From: Streptomonospora mangrovi
GTDB lineage: Bacteria; Actinomycetota; Actinomycetes; Streptosporangiales; Streptosporangiaceae
NCBI RefSeq assembly: GCF_027604915.1
Contig: NZ_JAJAQC010000027.1
Location: 1 to 64,000 of the forward strand
DNA: 64,000 nucleotides
Direction of reading: 5' to 3'
Positions 41,253-49,967 of the stretch are shown piece after piece (within the stretch, counting starts at the first letter, position 1; each line of letters begins with the position of its first letter). The position numbers and the translations under genes were made by a program. The notes under the pieces are model-generated. The model worked only from the letters and a program-made list of their open reading frames with translations, made no database searches and was not told the DNA's origin.

Positions 41253-42701
41253 GTGAGCGTTCCCTACAGCACGGACGACGCCGGCCACCCGGCGCCCAGC
41301 GATGGTTTGTCGCAGTCGGTCGGCCCCAACGGGCCGCTGCTGCTCCAGGACCACTTCCTCATCCAGAAGATGGCCCACTTCAACCGCGAGCGCGTGCCCG
41401 AGCGCGTCGTGCACGCCAAGGGCGGCGGCGCCTTCGGCGAGATGGAGATCACCGAGGACGTCAGCGCCTACACCAAGGCCGACCTCTTCCAGAAGGGCAA
41501 GAAGACCCCGCTGCTGCTGCGCTTCTCCACCGTGGCCGGCGAGCTGGGCAGCGCCGACACCGCGCGCGACCCCCGCGGGTTCGCCCTGAAGTTCTACACC
41601 GAGCACGGCAACTACGACATCGTCGGCAACAACACGCCGATCTTCTTCATCCGCGACCCCTCGAAGTTCTCCGACTTCATCCACTCGCAGAAGCGCCGCG
41701 CCGACAACCAGTTGCGCGACAACAACATGCAGTGGGACTTCTGGACGCTGAACCCGGAGTCGGCGCACCAGGTGTCGTTCCTGATGACCGACCGCGGCAC
41801 CCCCAAGAGCTGGCGCCACATGCACGGCTTCGGCAGCCACACCTTCATGTGGTACAACGCCAACGGCGAGAAGTTCTGGGTCAAGTACCACTTCAAGACC
41901 GAGCAGGGCATCGAGAACCTCACCGCCGGCGAGGCCAAGGCCATCGAGGCCGAGGACCCCGACGCCCACCGCCGCGACCTGTGGCAGGCGATCGAGCGCG
42001 GCGACTACCCCTCCTGGACCGTCAACGTCCAGATCATGCCGTTCGAGGACGCCGTCGACTACCGGTTCAACCCGTTCGACCTCACCAAGGTGTGGCCGCA
42101 CAGCGACTACCCGGAGATCACGATCGGCCGGTTCACCCTGAACCGCAACCCCTCGAACTACTTCGCCGAGATCGAGCAGGCCGGCTTCGAGCCCTCCAAC
42201 CTGGTCCCGGGTATCAGCGGCAGCCCCGACAAGATGCTCCAGGGGCGGCTGTTCTCCTACCCCGACGCCCACCGGTACCGCATCGGCCCGAACTACCTCC
42301 AGTTGCCGGTCAACCAGCCCAAGGTCGAGGTCCGCAGCTACAACTTCGACGGCCCGATGGCCTACCGCAACGGCGTGGACCCGGTCTACGCGCCCAACAC
42401 CGTGGGCGGCCCCGCCGCGGCGGTCGACCTCTACGAGGCCGAGGGCTACCAGGTCTCCGGCGAGATCGTGCGCTCGGCCTACGAGTTGCACAAGGAGGAC
42501 GACGACTTCGGCCAGCCCCGCGCCCTGTGGGAGAACGTCCTGTCGGAGCCCGAGCGCGCCAACATGGTGAGCAACATCGTCGGCCACGCCTCGGCCCCCG
42601 AGGTCACCGCCGACATGAAGAAGCGCGTCGTGGAGTACTGGACCAACGTCCACCCCGACCTCGGCGCCGGCGTGGCCAAGGGCCTGGGCGTGGAGTCCTG
42701 A
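41253..42701 (+). CDS. katA: Monofunctional haem catalase
   Basis: A 482-residue clade-3-size catalase converting hydrogen peroxide to water and oxygen. The active-site His is H54 in FNRERVPERVVHAKG, Asn N127 in GNNTPIFFIRDP, and the proximal haem tyrosine is in LFSYPDAHRYRIG near residue 337. The start is a GTG with GAAAGG nine bases upstream; a GTG three codons earlier would place the GAAAGG against the start and was rejected. It is controlled by the adjacent Fur protein and ended by a strong terminator. Confidence 0.97.
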   Translation: MSVPYSTDDAGHPAPSDGLSQSVGPNGPLLLQDHFLIQKMAHFNRERVPERVVHAKGGGAFGEMEITEDVSAYTKADLFQKGKKTPLLLRFSTVAGELGSADTARDPRGFALKFYTEHGNYDIVGNNTPIFFIRDPSKFSDFIHSQKRRADNQLRDNNMQWDFWTLNPESAHQVSFLMTDRGTPKSWRHMHGFGSHTFMWYNANGEKFWVKYHFKTEQGIENLTAGEAKAIEAEDPDAHRRDLWQAIERGDYPSWTVNVQIMPFEDAVDYRFNPFDLTKVWPHSDYPEITIGRFTLNRNPSNYFAEIEQAGFEPSNLVPGISGSPDKMLQGRLFSYPDAHRYRIGPNYLQLPVNQPKVEVRSYNFDGPMAYRNGVDPVYAPNTVGGPAAAVDLYEAEGYQVSGEIVRSAYELHKEDDDFGQPRALWENVLSEPERANMVSNIVGHASAPEVTADMKKRVVEYWTNVHPDLGAGVAKGLGVES

Positions 42702-42770
42702 CGCCCTGACCGGCTGATCGCCTGCCCCCGGCACCCTGCTCGGCGCCGCGCGCGCTGAGCCCGGCCGCCC

Positions 42771-42809
42771 GCCCCGGGCGCGGACCCTCGGTCCGCGCCC
42801 GGGGCTTTT
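42771..42809 (+). terminator. Rho-independent terminator after catalase
   Basis: A perfect 16-bp stem (GCCCCGGGCGCGGACC with GGTCCGCGCCCGGGGC) with a three-base loop is followed by TTTT, 70 bp after the catalase stop. Confidence 0.95.
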
Positions 42810-43389
42810 CCGTACAGGGAGAGAAGGGGGAGACGCGCCGGCGTGAGGGCGGGGCGAGTGGCTGGAGGTGCGCCCCGCCACGCCGGGTGATCGGCGGATT
42901 TCGCTCGTGACCTTTTTGTTGCTCACCAGGCGTAAGGCCCTGATTCCCCGCATTCGGCGGGCATGGGCGAAAGAGCCACGTTGTCTTGTCCTGTTTGGCG
43001 AAAAATGTCGGGCTTATGGGAGCCGGAAGGCTGGCGCGCGTGCGTCAACAGGGATCACGGAGCGTGTCGTTCGGCCAGTCCCCGCCCCTGTTGGTATGGG
43101 TGGATTTTTTGCAAAACGCCTGACAGGAAGGCCAAAGCTGCTAGCGTGACTCACGAGCGGCAAGGTGACACGCTCGTGGGGGACCCCGGTGTCCCGACGA
43201 GTCGATCTTTCCGCCGCCCCACGGCCGCCGCCCGCGAACGGGCGCCGACAGGCCGCCGGGTCGGTGCCGCCTGAAGCACCATCCTCTGCCCGCGGGCCGC
43301 GCCGTGCCGCACTGCGCCCGCCCGTGGTGACGCTTCGACACAGATCGAACGCCCAACGTGTTCGCGTCCGCGAAAGGTCACGCCGAAAT
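42810..43389 (+). promoter_or_regulatory. Chaplin promoter and long 5' leader
   Basis: No gene is supported in this 580-bp gap. A promoter can be read as CTGACA (43120-43125), 16 bp, TAGCGT (43142-43147), which gives a leader of about 235 nucleotides. Early in the leader an 8-bp stem CACGAGCG/CGCTCGTG (about 43152-43178) could form. No known riboswitch, including the c-di-AMP type found before some wall genes, was recognised. Upstream sequence around 42890-43110 is AT-richer and may hold regulator sites. Confidence 0.5.
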
Positions 43390-44481
43390 ATGCGCAAGCA
43401 GTACACCTATCTGACCGCCTCCCTGCTGACCGCGGGGCTCCTCAGCGCAGCGCCCGCCGCCGCCTTCGCCAGTCCCCAGACCGACGGGTCGGGCGGGGTC
43501 GGCAGCGGCAACCAGGTCAACGTCCCCGCCGACATCCGCGCGCAGTTGTGCGGCAACGCGCTGGCGGTGCTGGGGATCTCCCAGGCCGACTGCGACCGCG
43601 TCTCCGAGGTCCTCTACGCCGCCAGCGGCGCGGGGCAGGAGGACGGCCCCAGCACCGACGGGTCGGGCGGGATCGCCAGCGGCAACCAGATCAACATCCC
43701 CGTCGACGTCGCGCTGGACGTCTGCGGCAACTCCGCCGCCATCGGCGGGATCGCCAAGGCCGACTGCGTCACCGTGGTGGAGAAGCTGGCCGAGGAGTCC
43801 GAGGACGGCCCCAGCACCGACGGGTCGGGCGGGATCGCCAGCGGCAACCAGATCAACATCCCCGTCGACGTCGCGGTCAACGTCTGCGGCAACTCCATCG
43901 CCGTGCTGGGCGCCTCCAGCGCCGAGTGCACCACCATCGTCAACGCCATCGAGGAGGAGTCCGCCGAGTCCTCCGGAGACGACGCGCCCACCACCGACGG
44001 GTCGGGCGGGGTCGCCAGCGGCAACCAGGTGAACATCCCGGTCGAGGCTGCGGTCGACATCTGCGGGAACGCGGTGTCGGTGCTGGGCATCGCCGAAGCG
44101 GACTGCGTCGAGAAGATCTCCGACGGCGACCCCGGCAAGCCCGGTGACGGCGGCGACGGAGAGCAGCCGCCCGGCGACGACGACGAGCAGCGCGGCGAGG
44201 AGGAGGACCCCGAGGGTGAGGACCCCAAGCCTTCGGCCGAGCCCTCGCCGTCCCCCTCGACCGGCGGCACGGCCACGCCCGACGACCAGGCCGCGCCCGC
44301 GCCCGGCGACGACACCGGCGCCGCCGGCGGCCTTCCCCTGACCGGCCCCGCGCTGGGCGGCCTGGTGGCCGCGGCCGTGGCCGCGATCGGCGGCGGCGCC
44401 GGCGCGATGTACCTGTCGCGCCGCCGCCGGGCCGCCGCCGGCCCGGCCGAGGACACCGCCGGGACCGCTGACCAGGACTGA
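43390..44481 (+). CDS. Long chaplin with four chaplin domains and LPxTG wall anchor
   Basis: A 363-residue secreted surface protein. It has a signal peptide ending near AFAS (residue 28), then four chaplin domains (about 31-70, 89-128, 142-182 and 201-241). Each starts TDGSGGxxSGNQ and carries two cysteines (C54/C68, C112/C126, C166/C180, C225/C239). An acidic Pro/Glu/Asp linker (245-310), a sortase motif LPLTG (315-319), a membrane helix and an RRRR tail follow. Chaplins assemble as amyloid on aerial hyphae and spores to lower surface tension; long ones are sortase-anchored. Streptomycete long chaplins usually have two chaplin domains, so four is unusual. Start: ATG with GAAAGG upstream. Confidence 0.93.
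   Translation: MRKQYTYLTASLLTAGLLSAAPAAAFASPQTDGSGGVGSGNQVNVPADIRAQLCGNALAVLGISQADCDRVSEVLYAASGAGQEDGPSTDGSGGIASGNQINIPVDVALDVCGNSAAIGGIAKADCVTVVEKLAEESEDGPSTDGSGGIASGNQINIPVDVAVNVCGNSIAVLGASSAECTTIVNAIEEESAESSGDDAPTTDGSGGVASGNQVNIPVEAAVDICGNAVSVLGIAEADCVEKISDGDPGKPGDGGDGEQPPGDDDEQRGEEEDPEGEDPKPSAEPSPSPSTGGTATPDDQAAPAPGDDTGAAGGLPLTGPALGGLVAAAVAAIGGGAGAMYLSRRRRAAAGPAEDTAGTADQD
43639..43875 (+). repeat. 75-bp exact direct repeat inside the chaplin gene
   Basis: Positions 43639-43713 and 43801-43875 are identical over 75 bases, spaced 162 bp (54 codons) apart, covering the first half of chaplin domains 2 and 3. The other domains match less well at the DNA level, so domains 2 and 3 are a recent duplication or are kept alike by gene conversion. 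Confidence 0.9.
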
Positions 44482-44602
44482 TTCCCGTCGGCACCACCGC
44501 TTCCGCGCCGCGCCGCCCCGGACCCCATGCCGGGGCGGCGCGGCGCGCGGCGCGGACGCGTAGGATCTCCGCCAGTTCTGTCCGTTCATGTGGAGCCCAC
44601 CC

Positions 44603-44998
44603 ATGGCGTCTGTGGCATCTGACGAACACCGCATCGTGGCCCGCTACACCGAACGCGACGAAGAGGTCCGCGCCGCGTTCTCCGCCTACACCGGGGGTGG
44701 TTTCGGGCGACGGGTGGTCGGCGTGACCGATCACCGGCTCATCCTGGTCAAGAGCGGCTACTGGTCGATCACGGACAAGGGGCTGCTGTGGGCCGACCCG
44801 CTGGACCGGGTCGCGCTCAAGGGCGGTTACGAGGTCTGGCTGACGAGCGGCGTCAACACCGGCAACGCCTACGTGACGGTCCGCCGGGCCGATGGGAGCA
44901 CGCTCAGGCTCAACCCGCGCAGCGGTTTCGTCGGCCGGACCGATTCGGCCGCCGCCAACATCGCGAAACTGTATTCGCTGGTCCCCGGCCGCTTCTGA
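44603..44998 (+). CDS. Small PH-like domain protein, unknown function
   Basis: A 131-residue protein: SDEHRIVARYTERDEEVRAA, then GGGFGRRVVGVTDHRLILVK, SGYWSITDKGLLWADPLDRV and NAYVTVRRADGSTLRLNPRS. The GVTDHRLILVKS pattern and alternating strands followed by one helix resemble bacterial PH-like (bPH/YdjO-type) domains. The start at the second ATG is preferred because GTGGAG lies eight bases upstream; an in-frame ATG five codons earlier is less likely. It is the only gene between the chaplin and the TetR gene. Function unknown. Confidence 0.75.
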   Translation: MASVASDEHRIVARYTERDEEVRAAFSAYTGGGFGRRVVGVTDHRLILVKSGYWSITDKGLLWADPLDRVALKGGYEVWLTSGVNTGNAYVTVRRADGSTLRLNPRSGFVGRTDSAAANIAKLYSLVPGRF

Positions 44999-45073
44999 CC
45001 GTGCCGCACCCGTGCGGCCGGGAACCACCCGCTCGCGCGTCGCGGTGTCACCCGGAGGACGCGCACCGGCGGG

Positions 45074-45637
45074 CTAGGCCGACAGGAGGGCCCGCACCGC
45101 GTCGTGGACGAGGCGGTGGCGGGTTTCCGGGGATGTCGGGCCGATGACGCCGGCGAGCTCGTCGGGGGTGGACGCCCACACGGCGGCTGTGTGGAGGACC
45201 AGGGCGAGGAGCACGCCGGGCGGGTAGTGGGTGGTCAGTCTGCCTTCCCGCTGGGCGGCGGCGATCTGGTCGACCTTGGTCTGGTTGCTGCGGACGGCGG
45301 CCTCGACCAGGGCCGAGTCGCCGCGTTCGAGGCGGTGCCAGGTGCTGAGCCGGAGGATGTCGGGGTGCTCGTCGTACCCCCGGGCGAGTTTCACGGCGTA
45401 GCCGGGCAGGTCGTCGACGTCGAGCGGGATACCGGTCACCACCTGCTCCACGATCCCGGTGAACACGGCGTCGAACAGGCCGTCCTTGTTGCCGAAGTAG
45501 TGGTAGATCTGCGCCTTGTTGCTGTTCGCCTCGGCGGCGATGCGGTCCACGCGCGCTCCGGCGATGCCGTAGGCGGCGAACTCCCGGCGGGCCGCGGCGA
45601 GCAGGCGGGCCCGGGTGGCCTCGGCGTCTCTGATCAT
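45074..45637 (-). CDS. TetR family repressor of the hydrolase/SDR operon
   Basis: A 187-residue TetR protein: TRARLLAAARREFAAYGIAG, then VDRIAAEANSNKAQIYHYFGNKDGLF. The C-terminal ligand domain contains HPDILRLSTWHRLERGD. It is divergent from the hydrolase-SDR operon. Two sites with TAACCGGTTA and TAAACGGTTA cores lie between the genes, so it very probably represses both itself and the operon until a ligand binds. Confidence 0.93.
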   Translation of the reverse strand: MIRDAEATRARLLAAARREFAAYGIAGARVDRIAAEANSNKAQIYHYFGNKDGLFDAVFTGIVEQVVTGIPLDVDDLPGYAVKLARGYDEHPDILRLSTWHRLERGDSALVEAAVRSNQTKVDQIAAAQREGRLTTHYPPGVLLALVLHTAAVWASTPDELAGVIGPTSPETRHRLVHDAVRALLSA

Positions 45638-45652
45638 GCCGTCGAGCGTATC

Positions 45653-45727
45653 AACTAACCGGTTATTTGACGGATTTGGACGTGCGACCTACAGTCGGCG
45701 CGAGTCCAGTCAACTAAACGGTTAGAA
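45653..45727. promoter_or_regulatory. Two TetR operators
   Basis: CAACTAACCGGTTA (core palindrome TAACCGGTTA at 45656-45665) and CAACTAAACGGTTAG (core 45715-45724) share the left flank CAAC and are 59 bp apart. They sit close to the TetR and hydrolase starts respectively, covering both promoters. Confidence 0.8.
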
Positions 45728-45749
45728 ACTTCGCTCCGAGGAGCAGCCC

Positions 45750-46706
45750 ATGCCCCGCAACGACCCCGTGATCGACCGCCGTGCCGCGCGGCGGGCGCGC
45801 ATGTTCCAGGCGGTGTTCCCGCTGATGCACCGCCTCATGTACGCGTCACCGAAGGTGCGGTTCGCCACCCGGCCCATCGCGCGGCCGACGACGGTCCGCA
45901 TCCCCACCCGCCACGGCGACCTGCGCACGATCGTCTACGCCCCCACCGCCGCCGACATCGCCGCCCAGAAGGACGCCGGGCACCTGCCGCCCGTGCACCT
46001 GATCACGCACGGCGGCGCGTTCATCATCCGGGTGCCCGAGCAGGAGGACAACGTGGCCCGCTACCTCGCCAGCGAGGTCGGCTGCTACGTGGTGATCCCC
46101 GACTACGACACCGCTCCGGCGGTGCGGTTCCCGGTCTCGGAGGAGGAGAGCTACGACGCCTACCGGTGGGTGCGCGAGCACGGCGCGCGGATGGGGTGGG
46201 ACGGCGACCGGGTCACGGTCGGCGGCGCCAGCGCGGGCGGCAAGCTCGCCCTCAACGTGGCGCTGACGGCGATCGACGAGGGCTACCCCGTTCCGCTCGC
46301 GGTGTCCAGCGAGTACGGAGTCGCCGACATGTCGCGCCCCGACTCGACCCGCACCAGCGCGAAGCGGAACCCCGTGGTCGCGCCGAGCCTCATGCGCCTG
46401 GTCCGCGCGACCTACTTCAAGGACGCGCCGCTCGACACGCCGCTCGCCTCGCCCGCGCTGCACCCGCGCCTCGCCGAACTTCCCCCCACCCTCATCGAGA
46501 CCGCCGAGTTCGACACGCTCAGGCACGAGTCCAACGCCCTTGCCGCCGACCTCGCCGCGAAGGGCGTGCGGGTCACCCACCGTGAGTTCGCCGGTGTCGA
46601 CCACGGCTTCACCCACACCGAGCCCGCCGGGACCGCCCGGGAAGCCATCACCCTCCTCGGCGACCACCTGGCCGCCGCCTTCGCCGGCGCGCTCCGCGCC
46701 CGCTGA
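45750..46706 (+). CDS. Alpha/beta hydrolase, HSL family esterase
   Basis: A 318-residue hormone-sensitive-lipase-type esterase. The oxyanion motif THGGAFII is near residue 90, the nucleophile elbow GGASAGG near 155, a catalytic Asp in TAEFDTL near 252, and His in GVDHGFTH near 283. It hydrolyses small acyl esters, substrate unknown. CGAGGAGC precedes the ATG. It is the first gene of an operon with the SDR, 22 bp apart, driven from the TetR-controlled promoter. Confidence 0.92.
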   Translation: MPRNDPVIDRRAARRARMFQAVFPLMHRLMYASPKVRFATRPIARPTTVRIPTRHGDLRTIVYAPTAADIAAQKDAGHLPPVHLITHGGAFIIRVPEQEDNVARYLASEVGCYVVIPDYDTAPAVRFPVSEEESYDAYRWVREHGARMGWDGDRVTVGGASAGGKLALNVALTAIDEGYPVPLAVSSEYGVADMSRPDSTRTSAKRNPVVAPSLMRLVRATYFKDAPLDTPLASPALHPRLAELPPTLIETAEFDTLRHESNALAADLAAKGVRVTHREFAGVDHGFTHTEPAGTAREAITLLGDHLAAAFAGALRAR

Positions 46707-46728
46707 CCCATCCCGGAAAGGGACCACC

Positions 46729-47670
46729 GTGACCGTCTGGCTCGTCACCGGAAGCTCCCGCGGCCTCGGCCGCGCCGTCGTCCACGCCGCCCTCGATCGC
46801 GGCGACCGCGTCGTCGCCACCGCCCGCCGCCCCGGAACCCTCGCCGACCTGGCCGAACGGTATCCCCGCACGCTGCGCGCCATCGCCCACGACGTCACGG
46901 ACCGCGCGCGGGCGGACGCGGCCGTCGCGCTCGCCCGCGACGCCTTCGGGGGCCTGGACGTGCTGGTCAACAACGCCGGCTACGCCAACGTGGAAGCGGT
47001 CGAGGACGCCACCGAGGAGTCGTTCCGCGACCAGGTCGAGACGGTGTTCTTCGGCACCGTCCACACCACCCGCGCGGCGCTGCCCGCCCTGCGCGAGCGC
47101 GGCGGCGGCCACGTCATCAACATCAGCTCGGTGGGCGGCCGCCTCGCCACCCCGGGGCTGGCCGCCTACCAGTCGGCCAAGTGGGCCGTCAGCGGATTCA
47201 GCCAGGTGCTGGCCCTTGAGGTCGCGCCGCTCGGCGTCAAGGTCACCGCGATCGAGCCTGGTGGCATGGACACCGACTGGGCCGGGTCGTCGATGGCCGT
47301 CCCGCCGGTGAGCGAGCCCTATCGGGCCACCGTCGGCGCCGCCGCCGCGATGTACGGCGCCGGCCGCCCGCTCGGCGACACCGCCAAGGTCGCGCGGGTC
47401 GTGCTCCGGGTCGCCGACATGGACGAGCCTCCGGTGCGGCTGCTGACCGGCAGCGAGGCGTACACCTACGCCACCGGCGCCGCCCGCGCCCTGCTGGCCA
47501 GTGACGAGAGATGGGCGGAGCTGTCCCGCTCGACCGACCGCGACGACGCCACCGACGACGAGCGCGACCCCACGGGTGCGCTGCGGTCCGGCCCGGAGCC
47601 GACCGGGCGGCGCGTCAGCACCGAGGACGTCGACGGCGGAGATCGGGACGCCGCCTCCGAACCGCGGTGA
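46729..47670 (+). CDS. Short-chain dehydrogenase/reductase
   Basis: A 313-residue classical SDR with cofactor motif TGSSRGLGRAV near residue 7, NNAGYAN near 80, catalytic Ser in INISSVGG near 130 and YQSAK as the Tyr/Lys pair near 148. It is probably NADP(H)-dependent given the basic RRP after strand 2. The last 40 residues (from about 270) are acidic, low-complexity and beyond the usual SDR length. The GTG start has GGAAAGGG upstream. Cotranscribed with the HSL esterase; together they suggest detoxification or use of an ester whose alcohol is then oxidised. Confidence 0.92.
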   Translation: MTVWLVTGSSRGLGRAVVHAALDRGDRVVATARRPGTLADLAERYPRTLRAIAHDVTDRARADAAVALARDAFGGLDVLVNNAGYANVEAVEDATEESFRDQVETVFFGTVHTTRAALPALRERGGGHVINISSVGGRLATPGLAAYQSAKWAVSGFSQVLALEVAPLGVKVTAIEPGGMDTDWAGSSMAVPPVSEPYRATVGAAAAMYGAGRPLGDTAKVARVVLRVADMDEPPVRLLTGSEAYTYATGAARALLASDERWAELSRSTDRDDATDDERDPTGALRSGPEPTGRRVSTEDVDGGDRDAASEPR

Positions 47671-47897
47671 CGGACCGCCCGCCCGGCCGGTTGCCTGCCT
47701 GCCTGCTCGCTCGCCCGCCCGGGTGCTCGCCCGCCCGCCCGGTTGCCCGCCCGCTCGGCCCGGTCATGGACCACCCCGTTCGACGGTGGGGTCGGCACGG
47801 CCGGCCGCGCCCGGGCGGGCGCGCCCCGGCGCGGGCGGTGGTGGAGCGTGGTGGCGGGTCGTGGCCGGTAGGACGGCGGACGGGGCCGGTCTCCGGG
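47671..47897. repeat. Low-complexity CCCG/CTGC repeats between convergent genes
   Basis: About 47676-47765 consists of imperfect runs of CCGCCCGG, TTGCC, CTGC and CTCG units. No gene, and no clear terminator hairpin with T run, was found in this 227-bp gap between convergent genes. Confidence 0.6.
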
Positions 47898-49424
47898 TCA
47901 GTCGAACCAGCGCTGGGGGCGGGGGTCGAGGTTGCGGTAGACGTGCTTGGCCTCGCGGTATTCGTCAAGCCCGGCCTGGCCGAGTTCGCGGCCCACGCCC
48001 GAGCGCTTGAACCCGCCCCATTCGGCGGCCGGGAAGTAGGGCCCGTAGTCGTTGATCCACACGGTGCCGTGGCGCAGCGCGGCGGCGACGCGGTCGCCCC
48101 GGCCGGGGTCGTTGGTCCACACGGCACCGGCCAGGCCGTAGTCGGTGTCGTTGCCGAGGGCGATCGCCTCGTCCTCGGTGCGGAAGGTCTCGACGGTGAC
48201 GACCGGGCCGAACACCTCGGTCTGCACGATGTCCATGTCGCCGCGGCAGCCGGTGAAGACGGTGGGCCGGTAGAAGAACCCGGCGGCGAGGTCGGGGTCG
48301 TCGGGGCGGCGCCCGCCCGCCGCGAGGTGGGCGCCCTCCTTGACGCCGCGCGCGACGGCGGCCTCGACCTTGGCGCGGTGCTCGGCCGAGACCAGCGGGC
48401 CGCACTGCACGCCGGGGTCGGTGCCCCGGCCCAGCCGCACGCCCTCGGCGCGGCGGGCGAGTTCGGCGACGAACGCGTCGTGGATGTCCTCGTGCACGAT
48501 CAGGCGGGCACCGGCCGAGCACACCTGGCCGGAGTGGAAGAACGCGGCGGCCATGGCGTAATCCACGGCGGTGTCGAGGTCGACGTCGGGGAAGACGATG
48601 TTGGGGTTCTTGCCGCCGAGTTCGAGGGCGACCTTCTTCACGGTGGCCGCCGCCGCGGCCATGATGCGCGTGCCGGTGGCCAGGCCGCCGGTGAAGGACA
48701 CCAGGTCGACGTCGCGGTGCTCGACCATCGCCGCGCCGACCTCGGCGCCGGTGCCCAGCACGAGGTTGGCCACCCCGGCGGGCAGCCCGGCCTCGGCGCA
48801 CAGTTCGAACAGCTTGCACGTGGTGACGGGGGTGACCTCGCTGGGCTTGACGACCATGGTGTTTCCGGCGGCGATCGCCGGCGCCATCTTCCACGACAGT
48901 TGGAGGAGCGGGTAGTTCCAGGGCGTGATCATGGCGCACACGCCCACGGGCTCGTAGACGACCCGGCTGAAGACGCCTTCGGGCGCGGCGATGACGCGTC
49001 CGGCGTCCTTGTCGGCCAGCCCGGCGTAGTAGCGGAAGACGGCGGTGACGTCGTCGACGTCGATGCGGCCTTCTTCGAGGGTCTTGCCGGTGTCAAGCGA
49101 CTCCATCAGCGCGATCTCCTCGCGGTCGCGCTGGAGGAGGTCGGCGACGCGGTGGAGCAGCGCGCCGCGCTCGGCGGCGGGGGTGCGCCGCCAGCCGCCG
49201 GAGTCGAAGGCCGCGCGGGCGGCGGCGACGGCGGCGTCGACGTCCTCGGCGCCGGCCTCGCTCACCACGGTGAGCACGGAGGCGTCGTAGGGGTTGACCA
49301 CCTCGCGGACCCGCCCCTTGGCCGCCGGGCGCCAGGCGCCGTCAACGAAGAGGCTGGTGGCGGCGGAGGAGCCGGGTGCGGCGAGGTAGGAGGTGCTGGG
49401 CAGTCGTACGTCGGGTCGGGTCAC
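47898..49424 (-). CDS. Aldehyde dehydrogenase (betaine-aldehyde-dehydrogenase-like)
   Basis: A 508-residue NAD-dependent aldehyde dehydrogenase. Landmarks: ITPWNYPLLQLSWKMAPAIA with the catalytic Asn near residue 166, KPSEVTP, SFTGGLATGTRI, catalytic Glu in KVALELGGKNPNIVF near 266, catalytic Cys in FHSGQVCSAGARL near 300, and EVFGPVV near 400. The overall pattern is that of betaine-aldehyde or gamma-aminobutyraldehyde dehydrogenases, but no choline dehydrogenase or aminotransferase is adjacent. The GTG start has GGGGAGAAG upstream; an in-frame start 22 codons earlier is less likely. Confidence 0.93.
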   Translation of the reverse strand: MTRPDVRLPSTSYLAAPGSSAATSLFVDGAWRPAAKGRVREVVNPYDASVLTVVSEAGAEDVDAAVAAARAAFDSGGWRRTPAAERGALLHRVADLLQRDREEIALMESLDTGKTLEEGRIDVDDVTAVFRYYAGLADKDAGRVIAAPEGVFSRVVYEPVGVCAMITPWNYPLLQLSWKMAPAIAAGNTMVVKPSEVTPVTTCKLFELCAEAGLPAGVANLVLGTGAEVGAAMVEHRDVDLVSFTGGLATGTRIMAAAAATVKKVALELGGKNPNIVFPDVDLDTAVDYAMAAAFFHSGQVCSAGARLIVHEDIHDAFVAELARRAEGVRLGRGTDPGVQCGPLVSAEHRAKVEAAVARGVKEGAHLAAGGRRPDDPDLAAGFFYRPTVFTGCRGDMDIVQTEVFGPVVTVETFRTEDEAIALGNDTDYGLAGAVWTNDPGRGDRVAAALRHGTVWINDYGPYFPAAEWGGFKRSGVGRELGQAGLDEYREAKHVYRNLDPRPQRWFD

Positions 49425-49967
49425 GAGACGCTTCTCCCCTGGTGAAAAGGCCACAAAACGGTCGGTGCACGTTCTATACGGTTCCGACACACGAAGCTAC
49501 GGCACGGACGGCGGGCGGCGTCGGCGCTGTCCACAGGGCGGGCCGGTCGCGGTGGACCGCCGGAGGCGTCGGGTCGGTTGGGGCCGCCGGCGCTTGGCAG
49601 GGCCGCCGGGGCCGTCGGCCCGCGCGCGACCGCGAGGAGGCACCGCCGGGGACGGCGCGACCCCGCTCTAGCAGATGGCGTTCCCCCTGCCGGGCGCGGC
49701 GGCGGGACCGCCGGGGAAGGCGGCCGCCACCGGCCTCACCAGCCTCTTCCGCCCCCGAGAAGCCCCGCCCATCAGCGGACGGAGGCGGGCAATCCGGGTG
49801 GCCGGGAACAGGGGTCGATCTGCCCGTTTTGGGGCTGGAGTGATCACAGTGAGCAACTCTGTGAATTCATATGGTGACCGTGTGTGGCCACATCTCTAGG
49901 CGGCACCCCCGCCCCCGCTTAATGTCCATCACGTCACTCCACACCGCCGAACGGAAGGCGTACACGC
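49425..49967. other. Intergenic region, possible regulatory sites
   Basis: No gene was accepted in these 543 bases. The stretch around 49835-49900 is AT-richer and contains GTGATCAC (49840-49847) and a perfect palindrome TGTGGCCACA (49883-49892) about 75 bp before the secreted-protein start, which could be a CRP-like or other operator. The rest is GC-rich and featureless to the eye. Confidence 0.4.

Noticed and set aside
43150-43389. Possible c-di-AMP riboswitch in the chaplin leader
   Set aside because: Only one simple stem is evident; the conserved blocks of the ydaO motif were not seen.
49883-49892. TGTGGCCACA palindrome and GTGATCAC as CRP sites
   Set aside because: Both are short, do not fit the full 16-bp CRP consensus, and no partner evidence exists; kept only as a note in the intergenic entry.
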